Shown here: positions 1 through 7,030 of the stretch, one piece after another
Layout of the letters: each line of letters starts with the position of its first letter
How positions within the stretch are numbered: the first letter of the stretch is position 1
Source: DATBIO01 sp036556965
Lineage (GTDB): Bacteria > Acidobacteriota > Vicinamibacteria > Fen-336
Assembly (NCBI GenBank): GCA_036556965.1
Contig: DATBIO010000123.1
Location: 1-36,700, forward strand
DNA: 36,700 bases
Direction: 5' to 3'
Notes under the pieces: generated by a model
Seen by the model: only the letters and a program-made list of their open reading frames with translations
Told to the model about the DNA's origin: nothing
The model's database searches: none
Translations under genes and position numbers: made by a program

Positions 1-1051
1 GGGCGCCCACCGGGCGGTGGCGCAGCCCGGTGCCCTCGAGGCCCTCGGGACCGCGGATGTGGTACGTGGGCAGCCGCGCCGCGCAGATGCGGGCGAGGGC
101 CTGGGTGTTGCTGCTGTTGTAGCCGCCGATCACCACCATGACGTCGAGCCCGCCCTCGTCGAGCATCTTGATGACCGCGTCCTGGCGGTCCTGGGTGGCG
201 GAGCAGATGGTGTCGAAGGCTCGGAAGCGCGCGCCCAGGTCGGCCTCCCCGTAGCGCTCGCGCATGGCCTGCCGCAGCATCTCCTGGATCTCCAGGCTCT
301 CCGTCATGAGCATGGTGGTCTGGTTGGCCAGGCCCACGTGCGCGAGGTCGCGCTCGGGGTCGAAGTCCGGGCTCAGCGCTTTCGCGAAGCGGTCGCGGAT
401 GGTGTCCGCCCCCACGCGCCCGCGCACGAAGTCGCACACCAGCTCCGCCTCCGCCTTGTCGCGCACGATCAGGTAGCGGCCCCCGGGATGGGTGAGGGCC
501 TGGGAGGCCGTGGCCTTGGTCTCCTCGTGGTAGTGCTTGCCGTGGATGACGGCGGTGTAGCCCTCGCGCGCGTACTTGTGGACGTTCTTCCAGACGTTGA
601 GCACGCTGCCGCAGGTGGTGTCCACCAGCACGCAGCCCTTCTCGCGCAGGTACGCCATCTCCCCTACCGTGACCCCGAAGGCGGGCAGGATGACCACGTC
701 CCCCGCCGCCACCTCCGCGTACCGCGCGGCGGGCTCGCCCTCCCCGCGCAGGATGTGCACGCCCATGCCCTCCAGGCGCGCGTTGACCTCCGGGTTGTGG
801 ATGATCTCCCCGGAGAGGAAGACGCGCCGGTCGGGGAACTGCTGCCGCGTCTCGTAGGCGTACTCCACCGCGCGGTCCACGCCGTAGCAGAAGCCGAACT
901 CGCGGGCCAGCTTGAGGGTGACCTCCCCCGCGCGGGCGGAGGAGCCCAGCGCGCGCAGGCGGTCCACCACCGTGCTGTCGTAGCTCTGGGACAGCACGGG
1001 CGCCACCTGCGCCTTGAGGTTGAAGCCCTTCTGGAAGTAGGTCTGCGACAC
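1..1051 (-). CDS. ispH: 4-hydroxy-3-methylbut-2-enyl diphosphate reductase (LytB/IspH), 3' end outside window
   Basis: This is the last enzyme of the MEP isoprenoid pathway, a [4Fe-4S] reductase making IPP and DMAPP. About 350 codons are visible and the C-terminus runs off the left edge. The three cluster-ligand cysteines are seen in the contexts FGFCYGVDRA, VDTTCGSVLNVW and DTICSATQDRQDA. HGKHYHEET, LANQTTML and YNSSNT are further family motifs. An N-terminal extension containing QKGFN resembles the plant/cyanobacterial branch rather than the short E. coli form. The start is the GTG at 1051, because a TAG lies in frame upstream and the extension is conserved in that branch. No Shine-Dalgarno is seen; a TATCCT box lies 9 nt upstream. 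It diverges from the BNR gene. The family assignment is firm and the exact start less so. Confidence 0.93.
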   Translation of the reverse strand, partial: MSQTYFQKGFNLKAQVAPVLSQSYDSTVVDRLRALGSSARAGEVTLKLAREFGFCYGVDRAVEYAYETRQQFPDRRVFLSGEIIHNPEVNARLEGMGVHILRGEGEPAARYAEVAAGDVVILPAFGVTVGEMAYLREKGCVLVDTTCGSVLNVWKNVHKYAREGYTAVIHGKHYHEETKATASQALTHPGGRYLIVRDKAEAELVCDFVRGRVGADTIRDRFAKALSPDFDPERDLAHVGLANQTTMLMTESLEIQEMLRQAMRERYGEADLGARFRAFDTICSATQDRQDAVIKMLDEGGLDVMVVIGGYNSSNTQALARICAARLPTYHIRGPEGLEGTGLRHRPVGA

Positions 1052-1060
1052 GCCTCGACA

Positions 1061-1066
1061 AGGATA
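1061..1066 (-). promoter_or_regulatory. Putative -10 box of ispH
   Basis: TATCCT on the minus strand ends 9 nt before the GTG start, and there is no Shine-Dalgarno between them. This fits a leaderless or nearly leaderless transcript. No clear -35 is visible. Confidence 0.3.
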
Positions 1067-1125
1067 GACGAGGCGGCCGGGGACGTCCTAACCGGGGCTA
1101 CACTCGGTCAGGCCAAGGAGGAGCG

Positions 1126-2235
1126 GTGGTCGAAGCGCGTCACGTGGAGGTCGAGCCGGGGGACCTCGTGCTCCTGGTGGGCACGATGAAGGGGGCGTTC
1201 CTGTTCCGCAGCGAGGCCTCCTGGGCGCGCTGGGAGCGCGCGGGCCCCTTCTTCCCCGGCCACGCCGTGTACGCGCTGGCCCAGGACACACGCGAGGGCC
1301 GGAGCCGGCTGTGGGCGGCCCCCGAGAGCAGCCACTGGGGGGCCAGCCTGCACCTGAGCGACGACTTCGGCCGCACCTGGACGGAGAAGCCGGGCGCCGT
1401 CCGCTTCGAGAAGGAGACGGGAGCCTCCCTGCGCCGCATCTGGCAGATCGCGCCCGCCCCCGGCGACCCGCAGCGCCTCTACTGCGGGGTGGAGCCGGCG
1501 GCCCTCTTCGAGTCGCGCGACGGCGGGGAGACCTGGGCCCTCATGAGCGGGCTTTGGGACCACCCGCACCGCCCGCAGTGGGAGCCGGGCAACGGCGGCC
1601 TCTGCCTGCACACGGTGCTGCCGCCCCTGGACGGCGGCCCCTTCTACGTGGCCATCTCCACGGGCGGCGTCTACCGCAGCGACGACGGCGGCGGCAGCTG
1701 GCGCACCGCCCACAAGGGCGTGCGCGCCGAGTTCCTGCCCGACAAGCACCCCGAGTTCGGGCAGTGCGTGCACAAGATCGCGCGCCACCCCTCGCGGCCC
1801 GACCGCCTGTTCCTGCAGAACCACTGGGGCCTCTACCGCACGGACGACGGGGGCGCGAGCTGGCAGGACATCGCCAACGGGGTGCCCTCCGACTTCGGCT
1901 TCGGCATGGCCGTGCACCCGCACCGCCCCGATACCGCCTACATCGTGCCCCTGGAGTCGGACGCCTTCCGCTGCGTGCCCGAGGGCCGGCTGCGCGTGTA
2001 CCGCACGGACGACGCGGGCGCGTCCTGGCGAGCCCTCGAGCGCGGCCTGCCCCAGGAGGGCGCCTTCGAGTGCGTGCTCCGGGACGCCCTCGCCACCGAC
2101 ACCTCCGACCCCGCGGGCGTGTACTTCGGCACGCGCAGCGGCAAGGTCTTCGGCTCCCCCGACGACGGGGACACGTGGGAGACCATCGCGGACGGGCTGC
2201 CCCCCGTGGTCTGCGTCAAGGCCGCGGTGGCGTGA
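1126..2235 (+). CDS. BNR/Asp-box beta-propeller protein (exo-alpha-sialidase-like fold), 369 aa
   Basis: The protein is a repeat propeller. Six Asp-box motifs of the S/T-x-D-x-G-x-T/S-W type are visible: LSDDFGRTW, SRDGGETW, SDDGGGSW, TDDGGASW, TDDAGASW and SPDDGDTW. This places it in the WD40/YVTN/BNR or sortilin-like superfamily. Databases often label such proteins exo-alpha-sialidase, but I do not see a full sialidase active site, so the enzymatic label is doubtful. There is no signal peptide, so it is probably cytoplasmic. The GTG start at 1126 is supported by AAGGAGGAG at 1115-1123. A TACACT box at 1099-1104 could be its -10. Its stop overlaps the GTG of the MoaD-like gene (GTGA), so the two are translationally coupled and probably work together. 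Confidence 0.85.
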   Translation: MVEARHVEVEPGDLVLLVGTMKGAFLFRSEASWARWERAGPFFPGHAVYALAQDTREGRSRLWAAPESSHWGASLHLSDDFGRTWTEKPGAVRFEKETGASLRRIWQIAPAPGDPQRLYCGVEPAALFESRDGGETWALMSGLWDHPHRPQWEPGNGGLCLHTVLPPLDGGPFYVAISTGGVYRSDDGGGSWRTAHKGVRAEFLPDKHPEFGQCVHKIARHPSRPDRLFLQNHWGLYRTDDGGASWQDIANGVPSDFGFGMAVHPHRPDTAYIVPLESDAFRCVPEGRLRVYRTDDAGASWRALERGLPQEGAFECVLRDALATDTSDPAGVYFGTRSGKVFGSPDDGDTWETIADGLPPVVCVKAAVA

Positions 2236-2513
2236 CCATCACCGTCCGCCTCCCCGGGCCGCTCCTTCCCCTGGCCGAGGGGCGCGGGGAGGTGCCCCTG
2301 AGCTTCGAGGGCGCCACGGTGGACGACGCGCTGCGCGCGCTCTGGGAGCGGTTTCCGGGCCTGCGCCACCGCGTCCTCGACGACCAGGGCCGCCTGCGCC
2401 GCCACGTCAACGTGTTCGTGGACCGCCGCAGCGTGAAGCAGGGCGCGGGCCTGGCCACGGGCCTGGCCGACGGCGCGGTCCTCAGCGTGATCCCGGCGGT
2501 GAGCGGGGGCTAG
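2232..2513 (+). CDS. MoaD/ThiS-family ubiquitin-like sulfur carrier, 93 aa
   Basis: This small beta-grasp protein has the MoaD/ThiS layout. It starts with a strand (TITVRLPGPL), has a central TVDDALRALWERFPGL helix and a NVFVD strand, and ends with AVLSVIPAVSGG. The C-terminal Gly-Gly is the residue pair that E1-like enzymes adenylate and thiocarboxylate in this family. Start: the GTG at 2232-2234 overlaps the TGA of the upstream propeller gene. No MoaE, MoeB, ThiG or cysteine-synthase partner is in the window, so classical molybdopterin or thiamine synthesis is not indicated locally. Its stop interlocks with that of the convergent P450 through a shared CTAG at 2510-2513. What it modifies or feeds is unknown; the coupled propeller is the best candidate partner. 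Confidence 0.85.
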   Translation: MTITVRLPGPLLPLAEGRGEVPLSFEGATVDDALRALWERFPGLRHRVLDDQGRLRRHVNVFVDRRSVKQGAGLATGLADGAVLSVIPAVSGG

Positions 2514-3859
2514 GGGAGCGCGCGCCGCTCCGGGGTCATGGGCATGCCGTCCCGCGGCCGCAGGGTGATGAGGGCCTTCCGTCGCGCCACGTGCCCTGCG
2601 CGCAGGCGCAGGCGCCACCGCTGCGCGATCACGGCCAGGACGAGGGTGCCTTCCATCCAGGCGAACGGCTCCCCGATGCACGCGCGCGCTCCCCCGCCGA
2701 AGGGGAAGTAGGCGAACTTCGGGCGCGCCGCGCGCGCCTCGGGCAGGTGGCGGTCGGGGTCGAAGCGCTCGGGCTCCGGCCACCAGCGCGGGTCGCGCTG
2801 GGTGGCGTAGGGGCTGAGGTGGACGAGCGCGCCCGCGGGGATGACGTAGTCGCGGGCGGAGAAGGCCCGGAGGGCACGGCGGCCGAGCCCCCACGCGGGC
2901 GGGAAGAGGCGCATGCCTTCGGCGAGCACGCGCTCCACGTAGCCGAGCCGGGGCAGGTCCTCGAAGGTGGGCGCGCGCTCGCCCAGCGCCGTCTCCACCT
3001 CCGCATGCAGCCGGGCCTCCGCCTCCGGGTTCTGGGACAAGAGGTAGAGCGTCCAGGTGAGGGCGTTGGCCGTGGTCTCGTGCCCGGCCAGGAACAGGGT
3101 CATGGCCTCGTCGCGGAGCTGCACGTCCGTCATGCCCCCGCCGTCGCCCTCCACGTCCTGGGCGGCCAGGAGGGCGGAGAGCAGGTCGGCGCGGTCCTCC
3201 CCCCCGGCGCGGCGCGCGGCGACCAGCCCGTAGACGGTGGCGTCGAGCTGGGCGCGGGCCCGCGCGAAGCGGCGGTTGCTGGGCAGGGGCAGCTTCTGGA
3301 TCCAGCGTGCGCCGGGCACCGCGAAGCGCGGGAAGAGGGCCACGATGTCGGTGAGCGAGCGCGAGATGGCCTCCGCCTCGCCCTGCACGTCCGCCCCGAA
3401 CAGGCACTCGCCCACGATGGCCAGGGTCACGCGCATCATCTCGTGGGCCACGTCCATCTCCGCGCCGTCGCGCCAGCGCGCGGTGGCGGCGCAGGCGTGC
3501 GCGGTCATGGCCTCGGCGTAGCCGGCGATGCGCTGGCGGTGGAGGGAGGGCTGCACCAGCCGCCGCTGGCGCGTGTGGTGCTCGCCCTCGCTGGTGAGCA
3601 GGCCCTCCCCCAGGAAGCTGCGCGCCCAGCGCAGCCCCTCGCCCTTCACGAAGTCGTGCTGGCGGGTCACCAGCACGTCGCGCACGTCGTCCGGGTGGAC
3701 GAGCAGGTAGGCGTCCATGCCGGGAAGGCGGTAGCGGACGACGTCGCCGTAGCGGAGGGCGAGCTGCTGGATGAAGCCGGGAGGGTCGCGGCGGAAGTCC
3801 GGGAACGATCCGACCAGCGGCCGTCCGCGGGGGCCCGGCGGCGTGGCCGCCGGCGTCAC
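2510..3859 (-). CDS. Cytochrome P450, 449 aa
   Basis: This is a soluble heme-thiolate monooxygenase. The heme-binding motif FGGGARACIG contains the cysteine ligand (about Cys394). The I-helix oxygen-activation motif is AGHETTAN and the K-helix ExxR is EGMR. The N-terminus has a proline-rich PPGPRGRPLVG hinge and no membrane anchor. The length is normal for a bacterial P450. It starts at GTG 3859, overlapping the TGA of the upstream SDR gene (GTGA), so the two form an operon. The substrate cannot be read from sequence. Coupling to an NmrA/NDUFA9-like SDR suggests successive oxidations of one lipid or isoprenoid-like compound, which is inference. No ferredoxin or ferredoxin reductase gene is nearby. 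Confidence 0.95.
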   Translation of the reverse strand: MTPAATPPGPRGRPLVGSFPDFRRDPPGFIQQLALRYGDVVRYRLPGMDAYLLVHPDDVRDVLVTRQHDFVKGEGLRWARSFLGEGLLTSEGEHHTRQRRLVQPSLHRQRIAGYAEAMTAHACAATARWRDGAEMDVAHEMMRVTLAIVGECLFGADVQGEAEAISRSLTDIVALFPRFAVPGARWIQKLPLPSNRRFARARAQLDATVYGLVAARRAGGEDRADLLSALLAAQDVEGDGGGMTDVQLRDEAMTLFLAGHETTANALTWTLYLLSQNPEAEARLHAEVETALGERAPTFEDLPRLGYVERVLAEGMRLFPPAWGLGRRALRAFSARDYVIPAGALVHLSPYATQRDPRWWPEPERFDPDRHLPEARAARPKFAYFPFGGGARACIGEPFAWMEGTLVLAVIAQRWRLRLRAGHVARRKALITLRPRDGMPMTPERRALP

Positions 3860-4755
3860 GGCGCGAGGTACGCCCGCAGGCCTGCCTCCAGCGGGCGCGG
3901 CGTGAAGCCGAAGTACTCGGCGGCCGGGCGCGGGTCGATCTCCACCGCCTCCGTCACGAAGTCCACCGCCCCCGGCGAGAGCAGGGGCTCGGGCATGACC
4001 CGCATGGGCAGCGTCAACAGCTTCATGAGCGCGGCCGGCTGGTGGAGGATCGGCCGGCGGCGGCCGATCACGCGCTGGACGGCGCGCACCACCTCGTCCA
4101 TGGTCAGCCTCTCTCCGCCCAGCTCCAGCTCGCGGCCCGCCGCGTCCTCGCGCACGACCGACTCCACCACGCAGCGCGCCACGTCTTCCACGTGGATCGG
4201 GTAGACGGGCGTGCGGCCGTCGCCGATGACCGGCACCACGGGCAGGTGGCGGCAGAACCACACGAAGCGGCTCATGCTGCGGTCCCCGCGGCCGTAGATC
4301 CAGGACGGACGCAGGAGCACGCGCTCCATCCCCGTCTCGCGGATGGCCGCCTCCGCCAGGTCCTTGGCCTTGAACCAGGGCTTGTCGCGGCCCTGGCCCG
4401 CTCCCGCGCCCGAGAGGTAGACGAAACGGCGCACGCCCAGCTTCCGCGCCGTCTCCGCGGCCACGGCCGTCCCGCGCCCGTCCACCTCCATGTACGTCCG
4501 CCCCTTGCCCGGGTCTTCCACCGGGTGGTTCGGGAACTGGATGGCCTGCACCACCACGTCCGCGCGCATGAAGGCCTTGCCCAGGCTGACGCGGTCGCCG
4601 GCGAAGGCCTGCACCACCTCCACCTGCCCGCCCCAGCGGTCGCGCGCCGCGGGGTCCCGGCTGGTCACCACCAGCTCGTGCCCGCCGCGCTCCCGCAACA
4701 GGTCCACCACCGCGCCCCCGATGAAGCCCGTGCCGCCCGCCACCACGATGCGCAT
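3856..4755 (-). CDS. Atypical SDR, NAD(P)-dependent epimerase/dehydratase-like, 299 aa
   Basis: The Rossmann fold begins at once with VVAGGTGFIGGAVVDLL, the TGxxGxxG dinucleotide-binding motif of extended/atypical SDRs. The region around FVYLSGAGAG and RPSWIYGRGD matches the complex I NDUFA9-like/NmrA-like subgroup. The usual YxxxK catalytic pair is not clear: the Tyr in FVYLSG is not followed by a Lys at +4. It may therefore be a non-classical reductase, isomerase or binding protein. The C-terminal half carries VYPIHVEDVA, typical of this group. Start: ATG at 4755, with no Shine-Dalgarno but TATAAA 7 nt upstream. It is the first gene of an operon with the P450 and diverges from the persulfide dioxygenase gene only 38 bp away. 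Confidence 0.85.
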   Translation of the reverse strand: MRIVVAGGTGFIGGAVVDLLRERGGHELVVTSRDPAARDRWGGQVEVVQAFAGDRVSLGKAFMRADVVVQAIQFPNHPVEDPGKGRTYMEVDGRGTAVAAETARKLGVRRFVYLSGAGAGQGRDKPWFKAKDLAEAAIRETGMERVLLRPSWIYGRGDRSMSRFVWFCRHLPVVPVIGDGRTPVYPIHVEDVARCVVESVVREDAAGRELELGGERLTMDEVVRAVQRVIGRRRPILHQPAALMKLLTLPMRVMPEPLLSPGAVDFVTEAVEIDPRPAAEYFGFTPRPLEAGLRAYLAP

Positions 4756-4793
4756 GGAGGGCTTTATACACGGCCGCGCGCCTACAATGGGGC
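4756..4793. promoter_or_regulatory. 38-bp divergent region with two -10-like boxes facing apart
   Basis: On the minus strand TATAAA (4768 to 4763) lies 7 nt before the ATG of the SDR. On the plus strand TACAAT (4783-4788) lies 5 nt before the GTG of the MBL-rhodanese gene. Neither start has a Shine-Dalgarno. With usual spacing both transcripts would begin at or next to the start codon, i.e. leaderless. No good -35 was seen on either side. Confidence 0.5.
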
Positions 4794-6182
4794 GTGTTCT
4801 TCAAGCAGTTCTACCTGGGCTGCCTGGCCCAGGCCTCCTACCTGATCGGCTCGGAGGGGGAGGCGGCGGTGGTGGACCCCCGCCGCGACGTGGACGAGTA
4901 CCTGGGGGAGGCGGAGGCGAACGGCCTGCGCATCCGCTGGGTGATCGAGACCCACCTCCACGCCGACTTCGTGAGCGGACACCGCGAGCTGGCGGAGCGG
5001 ACGGGGGCGGAGGTCGTCTTCGGCGCCCGCGCGCGGGCCGCCCTCCCCCACCGCGCCGTGCGCGACGGGGAGGAGATCCGCCTCGGCCGCCTGCGCCTGC
5101 GCTTCCTGGAGACGCCGGGCCACACCCCGGAGAGCATCTGCGTGGTCGTGCTGGAGGACGGGGAAGCCGCGCCCGCCCTCGTCCTGACCGGCGACACGCT
5201 CTTCATCGGGGACGTGGGCCGTCCCGACCTCGCGGGCGGAGCGGAGGGCCTGGGCGTGCGCGACATGGCCGGCCTCCTGTACGACTCCCTGCACGGCAAG
5301 CTCCTGCCCCTCCCCGACGAGGTGCTCGTCTACCCCGCGCACGGGGCGGGCTCGCTGTGCGGGCGCAACATCTCCAGCGAGACGGTGTCCACCATCGGCG
5401 ACCAGCGGCGGCACAACTACGCCCTCCAGCCGATGCCCCGCGAGCGCTTCGTGGACATGGTCACCGCCGACCTGCCGGAGGCGCCCGCGTACTTTCCCCA
5501 CGATGCCGCCCTCAACCGCGAAGGCGCGGCGCCCCTGGCCGCGCGCCGGCTGGTCCCCCTGGCGCCGGAGGCGGTGGAGGCGCACCTGCGCGAGGGCGCC
5601 GTCCTCCTCGACGTGCGGGACGCCGCCGCCTATGGCGCCGGCCACGTGCCGGGCGCGCTGAACGTCGGCCTGCGCGGCCAGTTCGCCTCCTGGGCGGGCA
5701 CGCTGGTGGACACGGGGCGACCCATCGTGGTGGCGGCGGAGGGCGAGGACGAGGCGGGCGAGGCCCTGATGCGCCTCGCGCGCGTGGGGCTCGAGAACGT
5801 GGCCGGCCACCTGGCGGGAGGCGTGGAGGCGTGGGAGCGCTCGGGGCGTCCCGTGGCCCGCCTGCCCCAGATCGCGGTGGACGAGCTGCGCGCGCGCCTG
5901 GGGTCGGTGCCGGGCCTGCAGGTGCTCGACGTGCGGCGCGCGGGCGAGTACGCGCAGGGCCACGTGCCGGGCGCGGTCAACGTCCCCCTCCACCTCCTGG
6001 AGGAGGAGTCCAGGCGCCTGGACCGCGGGCGCCCCACGGCCGTGATCTGCGCCGGGGGCTACCGGTCGAGCGCGGCGGGCAGCATCCTGCAGGGCCGCGG
6101 GTTCCCGGACCTGGCCAACGTGGTGGGAGGGACGAGCGCCTGGCTGGCCGCCGGGTATCCCGCGGAGGCCGCGCCGCGTTGA
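4794..6182 (+). CDS. MBL-fold persulfide dioxygenase with two rhodanese domains, 462 aa
   Basis: The layout resembles CstB/ETHE1-rhodanese proteins. A metallo-beta-lactamase domain (about 1-250) carries THLHADF (His54, His56, Asp58), the conserved ETPGHTPES, GDTLFIGDVGRPDL and the late YPAHG histidine. The family oxidizes glutathione or protein persulfide to sulfite with a mononuclear iron. Two rhodanese domains follow, at about 262-355 and 370-455. The second has an intact active-site loop CAGGYRSS (Cys about 419). In the first the equivalent loop reads AAEGEDEA with no cysteine, so it is probably non-catalytic. The product likely detoxifies sulfide or persulfides in the cytoplasm. Start: GTG 4794, leaderless-looking. 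The stop overlaps the TTG of the next MBL gene. Function is well supported by domain order; the sulfur donor is unknown. Confidence 0.9.
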   Translation: MFFKQFYLGCLAQASYLIGSEGEAAVVDPRRDVDEYLGEAEANGLRIRWVIETHLHADFVSGHRELAERTGAEVVFGARARAALPHRAVRDGEEIRLGRLRLRFLETPGHTPESICVVVLEDGEAAPALVLTGDTLFIGDVGRPDLAGGAEGLGVRDMAGLLYDSLHGKLLPLPDEVLVYPAHGAGSLCGRNISSETVSTIGDQRRHNYALQPMPRERFVDMVTADLPEAPAYFPHDAALNREGAAPLAARRLVPLAPEAVEAHLREGAVLLDVRDAAAYGAGHVPGALNVGLRGQFASWAGTLVDTGRPIVVAAEGEDEAGEALMRLARVGLENVAGHLAGGVEAWERSGRPVARLPQIAVDELRARLGSVPGLQVLDVRRAGEYAQGHVPGAVNVPLHLLEEESRRLDRGRPTAVICAGGYRSSAAGSILQGRGFPDLANVVGGTSAWLAAGYPAEAAPR

Positions 6183-7030
6183 CCCCCGCGGCCGCCGTCC
6201 TGGCCGCCGCGGCGACGGCGCTCGCCAACGAGGGCGTGCTCCTGCGCGCGGGCGGCGACGCCGTGATCGTGGACGCTTTGTTCCGGGAGGGCATCCGCGG
6301 CTACGCCTCCCTGCCCGCAGGGGAGCGCCAGGCGCTGGAGGAGGGACGCGCGCCGTACGACGGCGTGGGCGTCGCCCTGGCCACCCACGCGCACGCCGAC
6401 CACTTCGACCCCGAGGCCGTGCGCGCGTGGCTGGCCGCCCATCCCGACGGTCACTTCGTCTCCACCCCGCAGGCGGTGGCGCGCCTTCGCGGCGCGGGAG
6501 GCTCCCGCGTCCGCGGACTCCTGCCCGCCGCCGGCGCGCGCGAGGTGCTGGCCCTGGGCAAGGCGCGCGTGACCGTCTTCAACCTGCACCACGGCGAGGG
6601 CCAGCCCGTCTCCAACCTCGGCTTCCTGGTGGAGCTGGGGGGACGCCGCTTCCTCCACGTGGGCGACACCGAGGTGACGGCGGCCGAGCTGCGCCCGCTC
6701 CACCTGGAGAGCGCGCGCATCGACCTCGCCCTGCTGCCCTTCTGGACGCTGCTGGGGCCCGAGGCCGGCGCCATCCAGGAGGCGATCGGGGCGCGCGCGG
6801 TGGCCGCCGTCCACGTGCCCGCCCCCGACGCGCCTGCCGACTACTTCGGGCCGCCCGGGTCGCTGGAAGGCCTGCGCGCGGCGCTGTCCCGCCGGTGGCC
6901 GGCCGCGCTGCTCGCCTACCCGCCGGGGACCGTGCTGCCGCTGGCCGCGCCGGCCTCCGCCGTCCAGCGGAACACGCGGTCGAGCAGGTCGGGCATGGCG
7001 TCGGGGGCCACGGGAGGCGAGAACAGGTAG
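6179..7030 (+). CDS. UlaG-like metallo-beta-lactamase-fold hydrolase, 283 aa
   Basis: The metal-binding motif THAHADHFD (HxHxDH) is present, with a later HVGDTEV and a C-terminal AAVHVPAP. This is the plan of the UlaG/RomA-like branch of MBL hydrolases, distinct from the persulfide dioxygenase before it. The likely start is TTG at 6179, overlapping the TGA of the upstream gene (TTGA). A later GTG is possible, since the first 15 residues are low-complexity. The substrate is unknown; the coupling suggests a role linked to sulfur oxidation or stress, which is inference. The 3' end runs 115 nt into the convergent GGDEF/EAL gene. The tail beyond about residue 245 is arginine- and serine-rich and looks unlike conserved sequence, so it may have been acquired by loss of an earlier stop. 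Confidence 0.75.
   Translation: MTPAAAVLAAAATALANEGVLLRAGGDAVIVDALFREGIRGYASLPAGERQALEEGRAPYDGVGVALATHAHADHFDPEAVRAWLAAHPDGHFVSTPQAVARLRGAGGSRVRGLLPAAGAREVLALGKARVTVFNLHHGEGQPVSNLGFLVELGGRRFLHVGDTEVTAAELRPLHLESARIDLALLPFWTLLGPEAGAIQEAIGARAVAAVHVPAPDAPADYFGPPGSLEGLRAALSRRWPAALLAYPPGTVLPLAAPASAVQRNTRSSRSGMASGATGGENR

Noticed and set aside
2510..2513. Shared CTAG at the convergent stops of the MoaD-like and P450 genes as a regulatory site
   Set aside because: The overlap is explained by two TAG stops reading the same palindrome; nothing else supports a function.
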